From Chitinophagaceae bacterium UBA1946 (GTDB lineage Bacteria > Bacteroidota > Bacteroidia > Chitinophagales > Chitinophagaceae), in NCBI GenBank assembly GCA_002336815.1, contig DDEU01000008.1, positions 58,082-122,081 on the forward strand: a stretch of 64,000 nt of DNA, in the 5' to 3' direction. This document shows positions 44,497 through 54,276 of this stretch, piece after piece; position 1 is the first letter of the stretch; each line of letters opens with the position of its first letter. The notes under the pieces are model-generated. The model was given only the letters and a program-made list of their open reading frames with translations. It had not been told where the DNA came from and searched no databases. A program made the translations under genes and the position numbers.

Positions 44497-44617
44497 TGCT
44501 TTGCCCGATGCCTGCAGCGCCCGAATTGAGTGGATGAAATGTGATGACAATACCCGATGTTGACAATAATACTGAACAAGTAGTTTTTAATCCAAAATCA
44601 CTAAACCACTATACCCT

Positions 44618-44920
44618 ATGTGCTACCATTTGAAAACCCCACACGGCAACACCGTAGCAGTTATTGACGATAACTGTGGCATATCTAAGTTTTACGCCAT
44701 TGCAGATACACTGTCTGCCGAATTACAGGTAAGTTTTTTAAACCAGGTTGATGATGCTGAAACCCTTGACTGGGATTTTCATTACAAAAACCAGTTGCTT
44801 ACGCTGCACTACAATATTTTTAATGGTGTATCCATTTATCCGCAACACAAAAAGAACCTGCACCAGGAAAACAATGCAGTGCTGGAAGTAGCTCACTTTT
44901 TGGAACGCCGGGCGTATTAA
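44618..44920 (+). CDS. Hypothetical protein (100 aa)
   Basis: The protein is small and soluble, with a mixed alpha/beta pattern: VAVIDDNCGISKFYAIADTL, LDWDFHYKNQLLTLHYNIF, then GVSIYPQHKKN and an amphipathic C-terminal helix (VLEVAHFLERRAY). I do not recognise the family. It is cytoplasmic and its composition fits the window. It converges with rsgA. Confidence 0.6.
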   Translation: MCYHLKTPHGNTVAVIDDNCGISKFYAIADTLSAELQVSFLNQVDDAETLDWDFHYKNQLLTLHYNIFNGVSIYPQHKKNLHQENNAVLEVAHFLERRAY

Positions 44921-44968
44921 GGTTAAGGGTTGAAGGTTGTAACTTTCAACAATTTCAACGCTTTTAGT

Positions 44969-45895
44969 CTACCAGCTTCTTTCTTCAGTTTTATCGAGGA
45001 TGTTACAGTAACTGACGTAGCGTTCCATATGGATATGCCCATCTGCTACTGCCGCTTTAACGGCGCAGCCGGGTTCGTTCATATGGAGACAGTTATTGAA
45101 CTGGCAATCATTGATAAGGGCACGCATTTCAGGGAAATAGTGACTGAGTTCCTGTTTTGGGATATCTACCAAACCAAGTTCCCGGATACCCGGTGTATCA
45201 ATCACCCTGCCGCCAAATGAACAATCAAACATTTCGGCAAAAGTGGTAGTATGCAACCCCTTGCCGCTCCAGCCGCTCACATCCTGCGTTCGCAGTTTAA
45301 GCTCCGGGAAAATGATATTGATAAAGGATGATTTGCCCACCCCTGAATGCCCGCTGAGCAGGGTAGTTTTATCTTTCAGCAATGCCTCTACTTCCGCCAC
45401 CCCTTCATTTTTTTCGATGCTCATGCTCATCACCTTGTACCCGATGGCTTCATAGATGTCCCTTACCTCTGCAAATTTTTCTAGTTCCTTTTTCCTGTAA
45501 AGGTCAGATTTATTGAATACGATGATTGAAGGAATATGATAGGCTTCGGACGTGATCAAAAAACGGTCGATAAAACCCTGTGAAGTTTTGGGATCTTTTA
45601 AAGTAGCAAATAACAAAGACTGATCAAGATTGGAAGCAATGATATGATGCTGGTTCTTATTGTGCGGCGATATACGGGTGATGTAATTTTTCCTTTGGTC
45701 TACTGCCGAAATGGTAAGCGTGCTTTCAAGTTCATTCTCCATTTCTACCACAACCACGTCTCCAACGGCAACCGGGTTGGTAGAGGTGATGCCATCGATC
45801 TTTAACTTACCCTTGATACGGGCATTAAAGATATTGCCTGCATCATCCCTCAGGATGTACCAGCTACCCGTACTTTTATACACTGTTGCCTTCAT
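44969..45895 (-). CDS. rsgA: Small ribosomal subunit biogenesis GTPase RsgA
   Basis: The 308-residue GTPase matures the 30S subunit. It has an OB fold (about 1-70), circularly permuted G motifs (G4 NKSD at 128-131, G1 GHSGVGKSS at 182-190, G3 DTPG at 233-236) and a C-terminal zinc site with Cys/His residues in CLHMNEPGCAVKAA. The ATG at 45895 gives the usual MKATVYKSTG start; a further ATG three codons upstream is also possible. It follows batA, 75 bp away. Confidence 0.95.
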   Translation of the reverse strand: MKATVYKSTGSWYILRDDAGNIFNARIKGKLKIDGITSTNPVAVGDVVVVEMENELESTLTISAVDQRKNYITRISPHNKNQHHIIASNLDQSLLFATLKDPKTSQGFIDRFLITSEAYHIPSIIVFNKSDLYRKKELEKFAEVRDIYEAIGYKVMSMSIEKNEGVAEVEALLKDKTTLLSGHSGVGKSSFINIIFPELKLRTQDVSGWSGKGLHTTTFAEMFDCSFGGRVIDTPGIRELGLVDIPKQELSHYFPEMRALINDCQFNNCLHMNEPGCAVKAAVADGHIHMERYVSYCNILDKTEERSW

Positions 45896-45969
45896 TGGCT
45901 GCAAGATAGTGAACAGAAGATGAATATTTACCTGCCTATACAGGACCCTGCACTTCCAGTAGAATAGCG

Positions 45970-46980
45970 CTATGGGAATTTTCTTAGAACAGTGAACCTC
46001 AACAGCACTTCAAGCAGCAGCAGGGAAAGTGCGATCATCACGAGGGGAAAGAATTTTTCGGTATACCTGGTAAGCGAAGCGATCTCAACTTTTGATTTTT
46101 CCAGCACATCAATTTCTTTGTAAACATTATCCAGGCTTTTATTATCAGTGGCCCTGAAATACTTACCGCCTGTTTCACCCGCAATCGCCGTAAGCAGTTT
46201 TTCATCGATCGTAACTTTTTGCTGCTGCATCACCACGGCTCCTGTAACAGGATCTCTTACCGGGAAGGGTGCATAACCTTCGGTGCCTACACCAATGGTA
46301 TACACTTTTATCCCGAAAGTTTTAGCGATCTCTTTTGCATTGTCTGGCCCTATCAATCCCCCATTGTTTTCTCCATCCGTCAGCAGGATCACCACTTTAC
46401 TTTTAGACTTACTGCTTCTCAACCTGTCAACACTCGTAGAAAGCCCATCGCCGATAGCGGTTCCATCTTCCAGCAGGCCATTGCGGATATTTTCAACTGC
46501 TGAATGCAGTACCGCCCTGTCGGTAGTCAACGGGCACTGCGTAAAACTTTCACCGGAAAAAATAACCACAGCAATCCTGTCAGTGAGCCTGCGGTCAATA
46601 AAATCGGAAGCTACTTTTTTTGCAGCTTCCATCCGGTTGGGTGTAAAATCCTGCGCTGTCATACTGCCACTCACGTCAATGCATAGCACAATATCAACTC
46701 CCTCTCCTTCTGCCTGTTGCTGTTCCGTTTTTGTTTGAGGCCTTGCCATAGCAACAATGATAAATGCAATGGCCAGCAAACGCAATATAAAAGGCGCATG
46801 CCGGAGAGAGGTTCTCCAGTTGCCAAGCCCGGTAAAACTTTTAATGGTTGATACTTTTACACCGGCCTGTTGCCCGTTGGCCTTTTTAAGATACCAAACG
46901 ATCATCACAGGCAGCAATAATCCCAGCAGGAAAAAAAGCGGCGCTCCAAAACTTATATGATTGAAAAAATCAAAGATCAA
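45970..46980 (-). CDS. batA: Aerotolerance VWA protein BatA
   Basis: The 336-residue protein has two N-terminal membrane segments (about 13-30, 66-79), a VWA domain with MIDAS DVSGSM (Asp102, Ser104, Ser106) and a C-terminal membrane segment. The start codon is TTG, which overlaps the upstream TGA (TTGA), so translation is coupled. BatA belongs to the moxR-DUF58-batA aerotolerance cluster. batB, batC and batD do not follow; rsgA does. Confidence 0.88.
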   Translation of the reverse strand: MIFDFFNHISFGAPLFFLLGLLLPVMIVWYLKKANGQQAGVKVSTIKSFTGLGNWRTSLRHAPFILRLLAIAFIIVAMARPQTKTEQQQAEGEGVDIVLCIDVSGSMTAQDFTPNRMEAAKKVASDFIDRRLTDRIAVVIFSGESFTQCPLTTDRAVLHSAVENIRNGLLEDGTAIGDGLSTSVDRLRSSKSKSKVVILLTDGENNGGLIGPDNAKEIAKTFGIKVYTIGVGTEGYAPFPVRDPVTGAVVMQQQKVTIDEKLLTAIAGETGGKYFRATDNKSLDNVYKEIDVLEKSKVEIASLTRYTEKFFPLVMIALSLLLLEVLLRFTVLRKFP

Positions 46981-47927
46981 TTGCTTTCGTTTTTGTGATT
47001 GTTTGACTGCTGTTCGGCAAAATCGATCGCCTCCCTTACATTCAGCCGGCAGGTTTCACTTTCGGGTGCAGCGGGCAGGTATTTGGCAAATTTCACCGCA
47101 TCGCTGCAACGCAGGGCTGCCGCCACTTTTGTGACCGTATCCCGGTTGATGTTTTTCTGGTTGAGCAATATCAGCATTTCACTGGTAGTACTGCTACCAT
47201 AAAAACTGCCCTGTTTTGCAGCCAGGTATTGTTTCAAAATTTCCGGCAACCGGCTATGGTATTGTTTTACCTGCACTGGTGATGAAAGATCGAGTTGTTT
47301 TAATTTTTCCAGTTCAGCTATTGCATTTTGATACGGTGATAAAGAATTTTTTGAAGCTGATAGCTTAGGTCCTTTTTTGAAATACCGGTACAGCAAAAAC
47401 ACGATCAATAATAGCAACAACAGACCGGCTGCCCCTGCGATCCAGTACCAAAGCGGGATTTCGTCTCTTACATCCCGGATGGTTTTGATGTCACGCAAGG
47501 TTTGTGTACTGTCTGCCAGGTAGCCCACTGCTACGCTAAACGAATCTGTAAATAAATTAACGGTACTGTCGCCGGAGGATGGACTGAAACTAGCGTTGAA
47601 AGAAGGCATTACCCATTTGCCGGAATCAAAACTCGTAAAGGTGATGGTTTGTGTAAGGGCAGTCAATTTTTGCCTGGTAAAGCTTGAATCGATTGCTGAC
47701 CGTTCAACAATCTCGAAATGCTGTAAAGAATCAGGTATCTCAACCCACCTGATAAAAAAATCCTGGCGGGGAAGCGTGGCAACGATCTTTAATTTGAACT
47801 GTTCGCCAATCAGCAGGTCGCTTTTATCAACCGTAGCTTTTAAAGATGGCTGCGCTTTTGCATACAGTAAACTGCCAACGCAACACACCAATAGTAAAAC
47901 CAACTTCTTTGTTACTGTTTGCATCAT
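46977..47927 (-). CDS. BatD-like membrane protein of the moxR/bat cluster
   Basis: The 316-residue protein has a signal peptide (cleavage near AKA/Q), a periplasmic beta-sandwich (about 30-150; KSDLLIGEQFKLKIVATLP is typical of BatD-type domains), one membrane helix (about 158-180) and a cytoplasmic helical tail (190-316). This matches the conserved hypothetical between DUF58 and batA in Bacteroidota. It overlaps batA by 4 bp. Confidence 0.78.
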   Translation of the reverse strand: MMQTVTKKLVLLLVCCVGSLLYAKAQPSLKATVDKSDLLIGEQFKLKIVATLPRQDFFIRWVEIPDSLQHFEIVERSAIDSSFTRQKLTALTQTITFTSFDSGKWVMPSFNASFSPSSGDSTVNLFTDSFSVAVGYLADSTQTLRDIKTIRDVRDEIPLWYWIAGAAGLLLLLLIVFLLYRYFKKGPKLSASKNSLSPYQNAIAELEKLKQLDLSSPVQVKQYHSRLPEILKQYLAAKQGSFYGSSTTSEMLILLNQKNINRDTVTKVAAALRCSDAVKFAKYLPAAPESETCRLNVREAIDFAEQQSNNHKNESN

Positions 47928-47951
47928 CAGTTAATCAGTTATCTGTCTTCA

Positions 47952-48821
47952 TCAGCTTCTTTTAATAAAAAATTGCTGCAGCACTTTTACATAATCCTCA
48001 TCCGTGCGAATGTGCAGCAGATCAGCTCCTGCTTTTTTAAAATAATTTTTACACAGATCGCTTTGCTTTAAAAAATGCTGGTGATAGTTGTACTGTACCG
48101 TTTTATCACTGCTGTCTACCCATTTTTTCTTACCCGTTTCCAAATCCTGTACCTGCAGGAGACCTGCATCCGGCAACTGCATATCCATCTTGTCGTAAAC
48201 ACGCAGTCCAATCACATCGTGTCTTCCTCCAACTACTTTCAGGTCATTCTCATACTCTACATCTGTAAAATCACTCAGCACGAAGGCGATGCTTTTTTGA
48301 TGTGATGCTTTGTTAAAAAACCTGATCGCATCTTCCATTTTTGTACTGGTGCCAGCAGGTTCTACTGTTAGCAACTCCCGTACAATGTACAGGGCGTGCT
48401 GGCGGCCTTTTTTGGGGGCAATGTATTTTTCTATCTTATCACTAAAAAAAACAACCCCCACTTTATCGTTGTTGTTGATGGCGCTGAAAGTAAGTACAGC
48501 ACCTATCTCCGTGATCATGTCTTTTTTGCGGCTCTGTGTTGTGCCGAATAAATTACTATTGCTGATATCTACCAGTAAATAAACCGTTAGTTCTCTTTCT
48601 TCTTCAAACACCTTGGTAAAAGGATGACTGAAACGGGCACTCACATTCCAGTCGATGAACCGCACGTCATCACCGGCGTAATATTCCCTTACTTCCCGAA
48701 AGCTCATGCCCTTGCCCTTAAAAGCAGAATGATACTCACCGGTAAATAAGTGAGTAGTGATCTTCTTGCTCTTAATTTCCAGCTCCCGTACTTTGGATAA
48801 TATTTCTTCGGTTGTCAGCAT
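47952..48821 (-). CDS. DUF58 domain protein
   Basis: The 289-residue VWA-like protein has the DUF58 signature FREVREYYAGDDVRFIDWNV (residues about 42-61) and a degenerate MIDAS-like DISNS. Members work with MoxR ATPases in membrane or chaperone processes. Located 24 bp from the BatD-like gene and 158 bp downstream of moxR on the same strand. Confidence 0.93.
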   Translation of the reverse strand: MLTTEEILSKVRELEIKSKKITTHLFTGEYHSAFKGKGMSFREVREYYAGDDVRFIDWNVSARFSHPFTKVFEEERELTVYLLVDISNSNLFGTTQSRKKDMITEIGAVLTFSAINNNDKVGVVFFSDKIEKYIAPKKGRQHALYIVRELLTVEPAGTSTKMEDAIRFFNKASHQKSIAFVLSDFTDVEYENDLKVVGGRHDVIGLRVYDKMDMQLPDAGLLQVQDLETGKKKWVDSSDKTVQYNYHQHFLKQSDLCKNYFKKAGADLLHIRTDEDYVKVLQQFFIKRS

Positions 48822-48979
48822 TGAATTTTGTTTCTTGTTGGCCCGTATTTCGTTTTTTGTTTCTCGTTATAAAGACTCCGACAACCACAAGCTTCTTTTA
48901 ATATTTAATGCCTGCATGATTATACTGGTTGAAAAAACACAAGTGCCTGCAAAAAAAAACGAGAAACCAGCAACATTTC

Positions 48980-49981
48980 TTAAGGCACATTCACCACCCT
49001 TAATATCTCGTTGATCACCTGTTCTGCATTGATGTTCTCTGCTTCTGCTTCATACGTTAAACCGATCCTGTGACGCAGCACATCTTTGCAGATACTTCTC
49101 ACATCTTCAGGAATTACATAGCCACGCTTGTTGATGAATGCGAATGCCTTGGCCGCCAAAGCCAGGTTGATGCTTGCCCTGGGAGAACCGCCAAAACCGA
49201 TCAGCGGCTTCAGTTTGCCCAGGTTGTATTTATCAGGAAACCTGGTAGCAAATACGATGTCTAAAATATAATTCTCCACTTTCTCATCCAGGTACACCTG
49301 CCTAACCAGTTCTTTCGCCGTCAATATTTCACTTTTTGATGCAACAGGATTGATCACGGGTACCGAAAGCCCCAGTGTATTCTGCCGGATGATCTGCTGC
49401 TCCTCAGTTTTGGAAGGATACTCGATGATCACTTTTAGCATGAACCGGTCTACCTGTGCTTCCGGCAACGGATATGTGCCTTCCTGTTCAATGGGGTTTT
49501 GTGTTGCCAGCACCAAAAATGGTTCTTCCAGTTTATACGTGCTGTCGCCGATGGTTACCTGCCTTTCCTGCATCGCTTCCAGCAGGGCACTCTGCACTTT
49601 CGCCGGCGCCCGGTTGATCTCATCTGCCAAAATAAAATTGGAGAAGATGGGACCGCGGCGTACATAAAAATCATTTTTTGCCTGGTTATAGATCATGGTA
49701 CCGATCACATCTGCAGGCAACAGGTCGGGTGTGAACTGTATCCTGCTGAAATCAGCATGAATGGTTTGTGCAAGCGATTTTATGGCCAGCGTTTTGGCGA
49801 GGCCCGGTACACCTTCCAGCAATACATGCCCATTGCTGAGCAAACCAATGAGTAACCTTTCTATCATGCCATGCTGTCCCACAATGGCCTTGCTCAATTC
49901 TTTATTAATGCGGTCTGTAAACCCTGCAGCGTCCTGTATCTTTTCATTCAGCAGGCGTATATCTTCGGCTGTTTGTAACAT
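48980..49981 (-). CDS. MoxR-family AAA+ ATPase
   Basis: The 333-residue ATPase has Walker A GVPGLAKT (57-64), Walker B ILADEINRA, sensor-1 LATQNP, and the C-terminal lid with RASINLALAAKAFAFIN. MoxR proteins act as chaperones for partner VWA/DUF58 proteins. First gene of the moxR-DUF58-BatD-like-batA cluster; no promoter consensus is evident. Confidence 0.94.
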   Translation of the reverse strand: MLQTAEDIRLLNEKIQDAAGFTDRINKELSKAIVGQHGMIERLLIGLLSNGHVLLEGVPGLAKTLAIKSLAQTIHADFSRIQFTPDLLPADVIGTMIYNQAKNDFYVRRGPIFSNFILADEINRAPAKVQSALLEAMQERQVTIGDSTYKLEEPFLVLATQNPIEQEGTYPLPEAQVDRFMLKVIIEYPSKTEEQQIIRQNTLGLSVPVINPVASKSEILTAKELVRQVYLDEKVENYILDIVFATRFPDKYNLGKLKPLIGFGGSPRASINLALAAKAFAFINKRGYVIPEDVRSICKDVLRHRIGLTYEAEAENINAEQVINEILRVVNVP

Positions 49982-50135
49982 ATTATAGATCCGTATTTAA
50001 TTAGGAATAAAAAACCTGTAAATAATTTTTTACATAAGTACACAAAATACAAACATTCACTTTACAAAAACGCTGCCGCAATGAGTAAAGGAAGAAAAAT
50101 TGTGTTAAATGGATTTCAGCTGAAAGACAATGTCG

Positions 50136-51818
50136 TCAACTCAAATATTTTCCAACGATCGGTACCCTTCTGCCTACACCGAATGCCTTGGGTGAAACAC
50201 GGATGATGGGACAAAACTGGTTGCGTTTGTACTCATTTACATTTACCATTTTGAGTACCCTGTCTACAAGCGCTGCATCAAAACCCTGCGCCTTGATCTC
50301 CCGGGGTCCCTGTCTCCTTTCAATGTACTGGTACAATATCTTATCGAGTATGGAGTAGTCGGGTAAGGAATCGGAATCCTTTTGCCCCGGTCTTAATTCC
50401 GCAGAAGGCGCTTTGCTGATGATATTTGAAGGGATGATCTCTTTTTCCCGGTTGATGTAATTCGCCAGCGCATATACCTGCAGCTTGTAACAATCGCCCA
50501 GCACACCAAGTCCGCCGGCCATATCGCCATACAGTGTGCCATAGCCAGTTGCCAGCTCGCTTTTATTGGATGTGTTCAGTAAGATGTAGCCGAATTTATT
50601 GGCGATCGCCATCAGCAGGTTGCCCCTTGAGCGGCTTTGGATATTTTCTTCTGCAATACTGAATGGGAGGTCTTTAAAGATCGGTTTTAGTTCGTTTAAA
50701 AAACTATCGTAGATGTTTTTGATTGGAATAATATCGTAAGGATTACCCAGGTTTTTACTCAATTCTTCTGCATCGCTCACACTATGCCCGGTACTGTACT
50801 GTGAAGGCATCAGCACTGCCCTCACATTTTCGGCACCCAATGCTTCGCAGGCCAATGCAATGGTAACAGCACTGTCGATTCCACCACTGCTGCCAATGAT
50901 CGCCTTGCTAAAACCCATCTTGTTAAAATAGTCCTTAATGCCCATTACAATGGCATCGTACACCTGTTGTGTATTCATGTGCTCATCCAGCACCGCAAGG
51001 TTTACCTCTGCATCTGCAATACCCGCTGCAGGCTGAAGAACGGGGCCCTCAATGGTTCCATCATCATTTAATACAAAACCCTGCAGGCTCGATTGAAACG
51101 ATGGCAGCCTGCCACAGAGGTTGGCGTGCTTATCAAATACAAGCGAAGCGCCGTCAAAAACAATTTCCGTTTGGCTACCCACGCCATTGCAATAGAACAT
51201 GGGCAGTTTATATTTGATCACATTCGATTTTACAGTAGCTTTTCTGCCTTCGTCATGGGTGTAGTCAAAAGGTGATGCAGAGATATTGATCATCAGGTCG
51301 GGCTGCTGCTCCATCAGTTTATCCATCGGGCAGATGCGGTATAAAGGATTATCGCCCAGGTTCCATATATCTTCGCAAATGGTAAGTGCAATTCTTTTTC
51401 CCTTGTATTCGATCACATTCCATTCATACGCCGGTTCAAAATAACGGTATTCATCAAACACGTCGTAGGTTGGCAGCAATGTTTTATGCGCCACCGCTTT
51501 GATTTCTTTATTGTATAAAAAGAACGCTGCATTAAAAAGATCCTTTCCTTCTTTTACAAGATTTTTTTCCGGGCCGCCCACGATCACAGCGATGCCGTCT
51601 GCATGCTGTTTAATTTCATCAATGGCCTGGGTACATTTGCTGATGAAATCATCAAACTCCAGGAAATCCCTGGGAGGATAGCCGCACACACTCAGTTCAC
51701 TGAATACAATGATATCAGCACCTTGTTTTTTTGCTTCTTCAATGGCACAAATTATTTTTTGTGTATTGCTTTCAAAATTTCCTATGTGATAATTCTGCTG
51801 CGCTAAAAATATTTTCAT
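50136..51818 (-). CDS. nadE: Glutamine-dependent NAD+ synthetase
   Basis: The 560-residue enzyme amidates NaAD to NAD+. The N-terminal nitrilase-type glutaminase domain has Glu41 (SELSVCG), Lys112 (HKTLLPTY) and Cys148 (ICEDIW). The C-terminal synthetase domain has the PP-loop SSGGIDSAVT. The glutaminase domain is of the short bacterial kind. It is divergent from gldB (91 bp), as nadE and gldB are neighbours in several flavobacteria. Confidence 0.95.
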   Translation of the reverse strand: MKIFLAQQNYHIGNFESNTQKIICAIEEAKKQGADIIVFSELSVCGYPPRDFLEFDDFISKCTQAIDEIKQHADGIAVIVGGPEKNLVKEGKDLFNAAFFLYNKEIKAVAHKTLLPTYDVFDEYRYFEPAYEWNVIEYKGKRIALTICEDIWNLGDNPLYRICPMDKLMEQQPDLMINISASPFDYTHDEGRKATVKSNVIKYKLPMFYCNGVGSQTEIVFDGASLVFDKHANLCGRLPSFQSSLQGFVLNDDGTIEGPVLQPAAGIADAEVNLAVLDEHMNTQQVYDAIVMGIKDYFNKMGFSKAIIGSSGGIDSAVTIALACEALGAENVRAVLMPSQYSTGHSVSDAEELSKNLGNPYDIIPIKNIYDSFLNELKPIFKDLPFSIAEENIQSRSRGNLLMAIANKFGYILLNTSNKSELATGYGTLYGDMAGGLGVLGDCYKLQVYALANYINREKEIIPSNIISKAPSAELRPGQKDSDSLPDYSILDKILYQYIERRQGPREIKAQGFDAALVDRVLKMVNVNEYKRNQFCPIIRVSPKAFGVGRRVPIVGKYLS

Positions 51819-51909
51819 ACCTGCTAACTGCCCTCCAACCCGGGCTTAACGTAACGTTTGAAAAAAATGTTATTTATTTGTAAAGTTAAAACTTTAAAAC
51901 CCATTATCG

Positions 51910-52926
51910 ATGAAGCTTTCACTTATCCTGGTTCTCTCCTCTACCCTGTTTATATGTTCCTGCAACAACGCAGATAAAACACCCGACGTTTCAGGGATAA
52001 AAGTAAACCTCACTGTAGAAAGATTCGAGAAAAAATTATTTGATACCACGGCAACTTCTTTTGCCGGTTATCTTCAGCAATTGCAAAGTATTGATCCCGC
52101 TTTTACAGACCTCTTCCTGAACCAGGTGATCAATGCAGATCCCCGCTGGCCTGCAGATACTACCGCAGCGTACGTAAATGGTTTTGTAAAAAGCTACCGG
52201 CCTGTATTCAACGATGCCGAAAAGATCTTCAATGATTTTTCAAAATATGAAAAGGAATTAAAACAGGCAGCACAGTTTGTAAAATACTATTTTCCTGGTT
52301 ACAAATTACCGGTAAAGATCATCACCTACATCGGCCCGGCAGATGGTGATGGCGATGGTATCAGCAATGAAGCATTCATCGTGGGTTTGCATTATCATTT
52401 GGGAAAAGACAATGCATTGTATAAAACAGACATGGTAACGCAGGTATATGCAGATTATCTTAAGGAAAGATTTGAGCCGGATTACATTACGGTGAATTGC
52501 CTCACCAGTGTAGTGAACGACATCTATCCTGAAAAAGAAAGCGATAAACCGCTGGTTGACCAGATGATAGAGAAAGGCAAACGGCTGTATATATTGAGCA
52601 AATTTTTGCCGGGTACAGAAGAACATCAATTGATAGGATATACCAAACAACAATTAAAAGACTGCTATATCAATGAAGCAAGGATATGGGACCTGTTTGT
52701 GAAGAATGACCTGTTGCAGTTGAATGATAAAAACAGGATCAAGAATTATGTGGGTGAAAGTCCGAAAACACCAGAGCTGGGCGATGATGCGCCTGGCAAT
52801 ATTGGTTCGTTTGCTGGTTGGCAGATCGTAAAAAAATACATGAGCAAAAATCCCGGCACTACCTTACCGCAACTGATCGCACTGGATGATGAAACAATTT
52901 TCCAGGCGGCGAAGTATAAACCGTAG
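51910..52926 (+). CDS. gldB: Gliding motility lipoprotein GldB-like
   Basis: The 338-residue lipoprotein has lipobox ICSC (Cys18). The body matches GldB: VERFEKKLFDT, IDPAFTDLF, YFPGYKLPVKIITYIG and GLHYHLG, then a helical C-terminus with PGNIGSFAGWQIVKKYM. In F. johnsoniae GldB is essential for gliding and T9SS function. It lacks a neighbouring gldC. T9SS genes porV and gldJ also occur in this window. Confidence 0.9.
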   Translation: MKLSLILVLSSTLFICSCNNADKTPDVSGIKVNLTVERFEKKLFDTTATSFAGYLQQLQSIDPAFTDLFLNQVINADPRWPADTTAAYVNGFVKSYRPVFNDAEKIFNDFSKYEKELKQAAQFVKYYFPGYKLPVKIITYIGPADGDGDGISNEAFIVGLHYHLGKDNALYKTDMVTQVYADYLKERFEPDYITVNCLTSVVNDIYPEKESDKPLVDQMIEKGKRLYILSKFLPGTEEHQLIGYTKQQLKDCYINEARIWDLFVKNDLLQLNDKNRIKNYVGESPKTPELGDDAPGNIGSFAGWQIVKKYMSKNPGTTLPQLIALDDETIFQAAKYKP

Positions 52927-52940
52927 AAAGGGTTGAATGG

Positions 52941-53003
52941 ATGAGAAGTCGAATAGATGAGAAGTCGAATAGATGAGAAGTCGAATAGATGAGAAGTTGA
53001 AAA
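52941..53003. repeat. 16-bp tandem repeat, 3.5 copies
   Basis: ATGAGAAGTCGAATAG occurs three times perfectly (52941, 52957, 52973), with a fourth degenerate copy from 52989. It lies in the 176-bp convergent gap between gldB and the desaturase gene. No spacer variation, so not CRISPR. Confidence 0.8.
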
Positions 53004-53102
53004 ATTTAAACTTGCAATCTCAGATACCACATCTAAACTTCCTAAACCCCTAAACCATTCTAAACTAATTTCAGCTTATAAACCACTTTCAACCAATCTC
53101 CC

Positions 53103-54212
53103 CTACGCTGCCTGCGCATGAACCTTCTTCCTTGCCACAACCTGCGATTGGCCCAGCACTTTCATAAACCTGAAGTGTGAAGCTACAGCTTCCATCATGG
53201 TATCGAACTTATGATATGGCATGTTGAATTCCTGGCATTTTTTCATCACGATCTTGCTGATAGCAGGATAATGAATATGGCTCACTTTTGGAAAAAGATG
53301 GTGTTCGACCTGGTAATTCAACCCGCCTACAAACCAGGAGATCACTTTATTGCCCATTGCAAAATTAGCCGTAGTTCTCAACTCATGTTCGGCCCAGGCT
53401 GTTTCCAGGTGCTTGGTCTCATCCAGCGCTACGGTTTCAAACTCCGTGATCTCTACCACATGTGCCAACTGAAACACTATGGACAGCGTTAATCCCATCG
53501 CCGCATTCATCAACAGGTAACCTGCCAGCCAGGGACCAACGCCCCAAACCATGGCCGGTATCACCATATAAAATGCGATATACAGAATTTTGGTAGCCCA
53601 GAAAATGAGATGATTTTTAACATTCATTTTCCACCCTGCGGTAGTGTATATCCTCCCGGTAAAATATTTGGCAAAGTCCATGGTAAACACCCAAAAGAGT
53701 GTACTCAACGCATATACCGGCAGCAAATAAAGATGCTGTATTTTATGGGCTGGTACCCACCGCTGTGATTCACACTGGCGGATGATCGGGCTCTTGGCAA
53801 TATCGTCATCCAATCCATCCACATTGGTGTACGTATGATGAAGGATATTGTGCTTTTGCTTCCAGAAAAAAGCACTGGCTCCCATGGCATTCATGGTGAG
53901 GCCCAGCAGATCGTTTGCCCATGTTTTCGTACAATAACTGCCGTGGTTGGCATCATGCATCACACTAAAACCAATGCAGGCAAGATTATATCCCAGCAAT
54001 GCAGCAAGCAGCAGGGCAGGCAAGGTACTTAAGTGTAAAAAAAGTAAACTGCTGTAGATAGCAATGGCGGTTGAAATAAGGATGACCGTTTTAATATACA
54101 ACCTCCAGTTACCCGTTTTCTTTAACTGTTGCTTTTCAAAATATTCGTCCACCGCCAATTTAAGACTTTGATAAAAGAGGTTGTTGCTGTTGTTGAAGGT
54201 TACTTTAGCCAT
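53103..54212 (-). CDS. Membrane fatty acid desaturase
   Basis: The 369-residue membrane-bound di-iron desaturase has three histidine boxes in order: HDANHG, HNILHH and, near the C-terminus, QVEHHLF; the last with Gln in place of the first His suggests a front-end/acyl-lipid type. Four or so hydrophobic segments flank the boxes. It desaturates acyl chains in the inner membrane; position and substrate are unknown. Electron donor genes are not nearby. The ATG at 54212 is preferred. Confidence 0.88.
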   Translation of the reverse strand: MAKVTFNNSNNLFYQSLKLAVDEYFEKQQLKKTGNWRLYIKTVILISTAIAIYSSLLFLHLSTLPALLLAALLGYNLACIGFSVMHDANHGSYCTKTWANDLLGLTMNAMGASAFFWKQKHNILHHTYTNVDGLDDDIAKSPIIRQCESQRWVPAHKIQHLYLLPVYALSTLFWVFTMDFAKYFTGRIYTTAGWKMNVKNHLIFWATKILYIAFYMVIPAMVWGVGPWLAGYLLMNAAMGLTLSIVFQLAHVVEITEFETVALDETKHLETAWAEHELRTTANFAMGNKVISWFVGGLNYQVEHHLFPKVSHIHYPAISKIVMKKCQEFNMPYHKFDTMMEAVASHFRFMKVLGQSQVVARKKVHAQAA

Positions 54213-54276
54213 GATGAAGATATTGGACGATGAAAAATATAGAACGCAGCGGTAATAATGGGGGCAGCAAAATGCA

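Noticed and set aside
52941..53003. Possible CRISPR array
   Set aside because: The units are immediately adjacent with no variable spacers and no cas genes are present.
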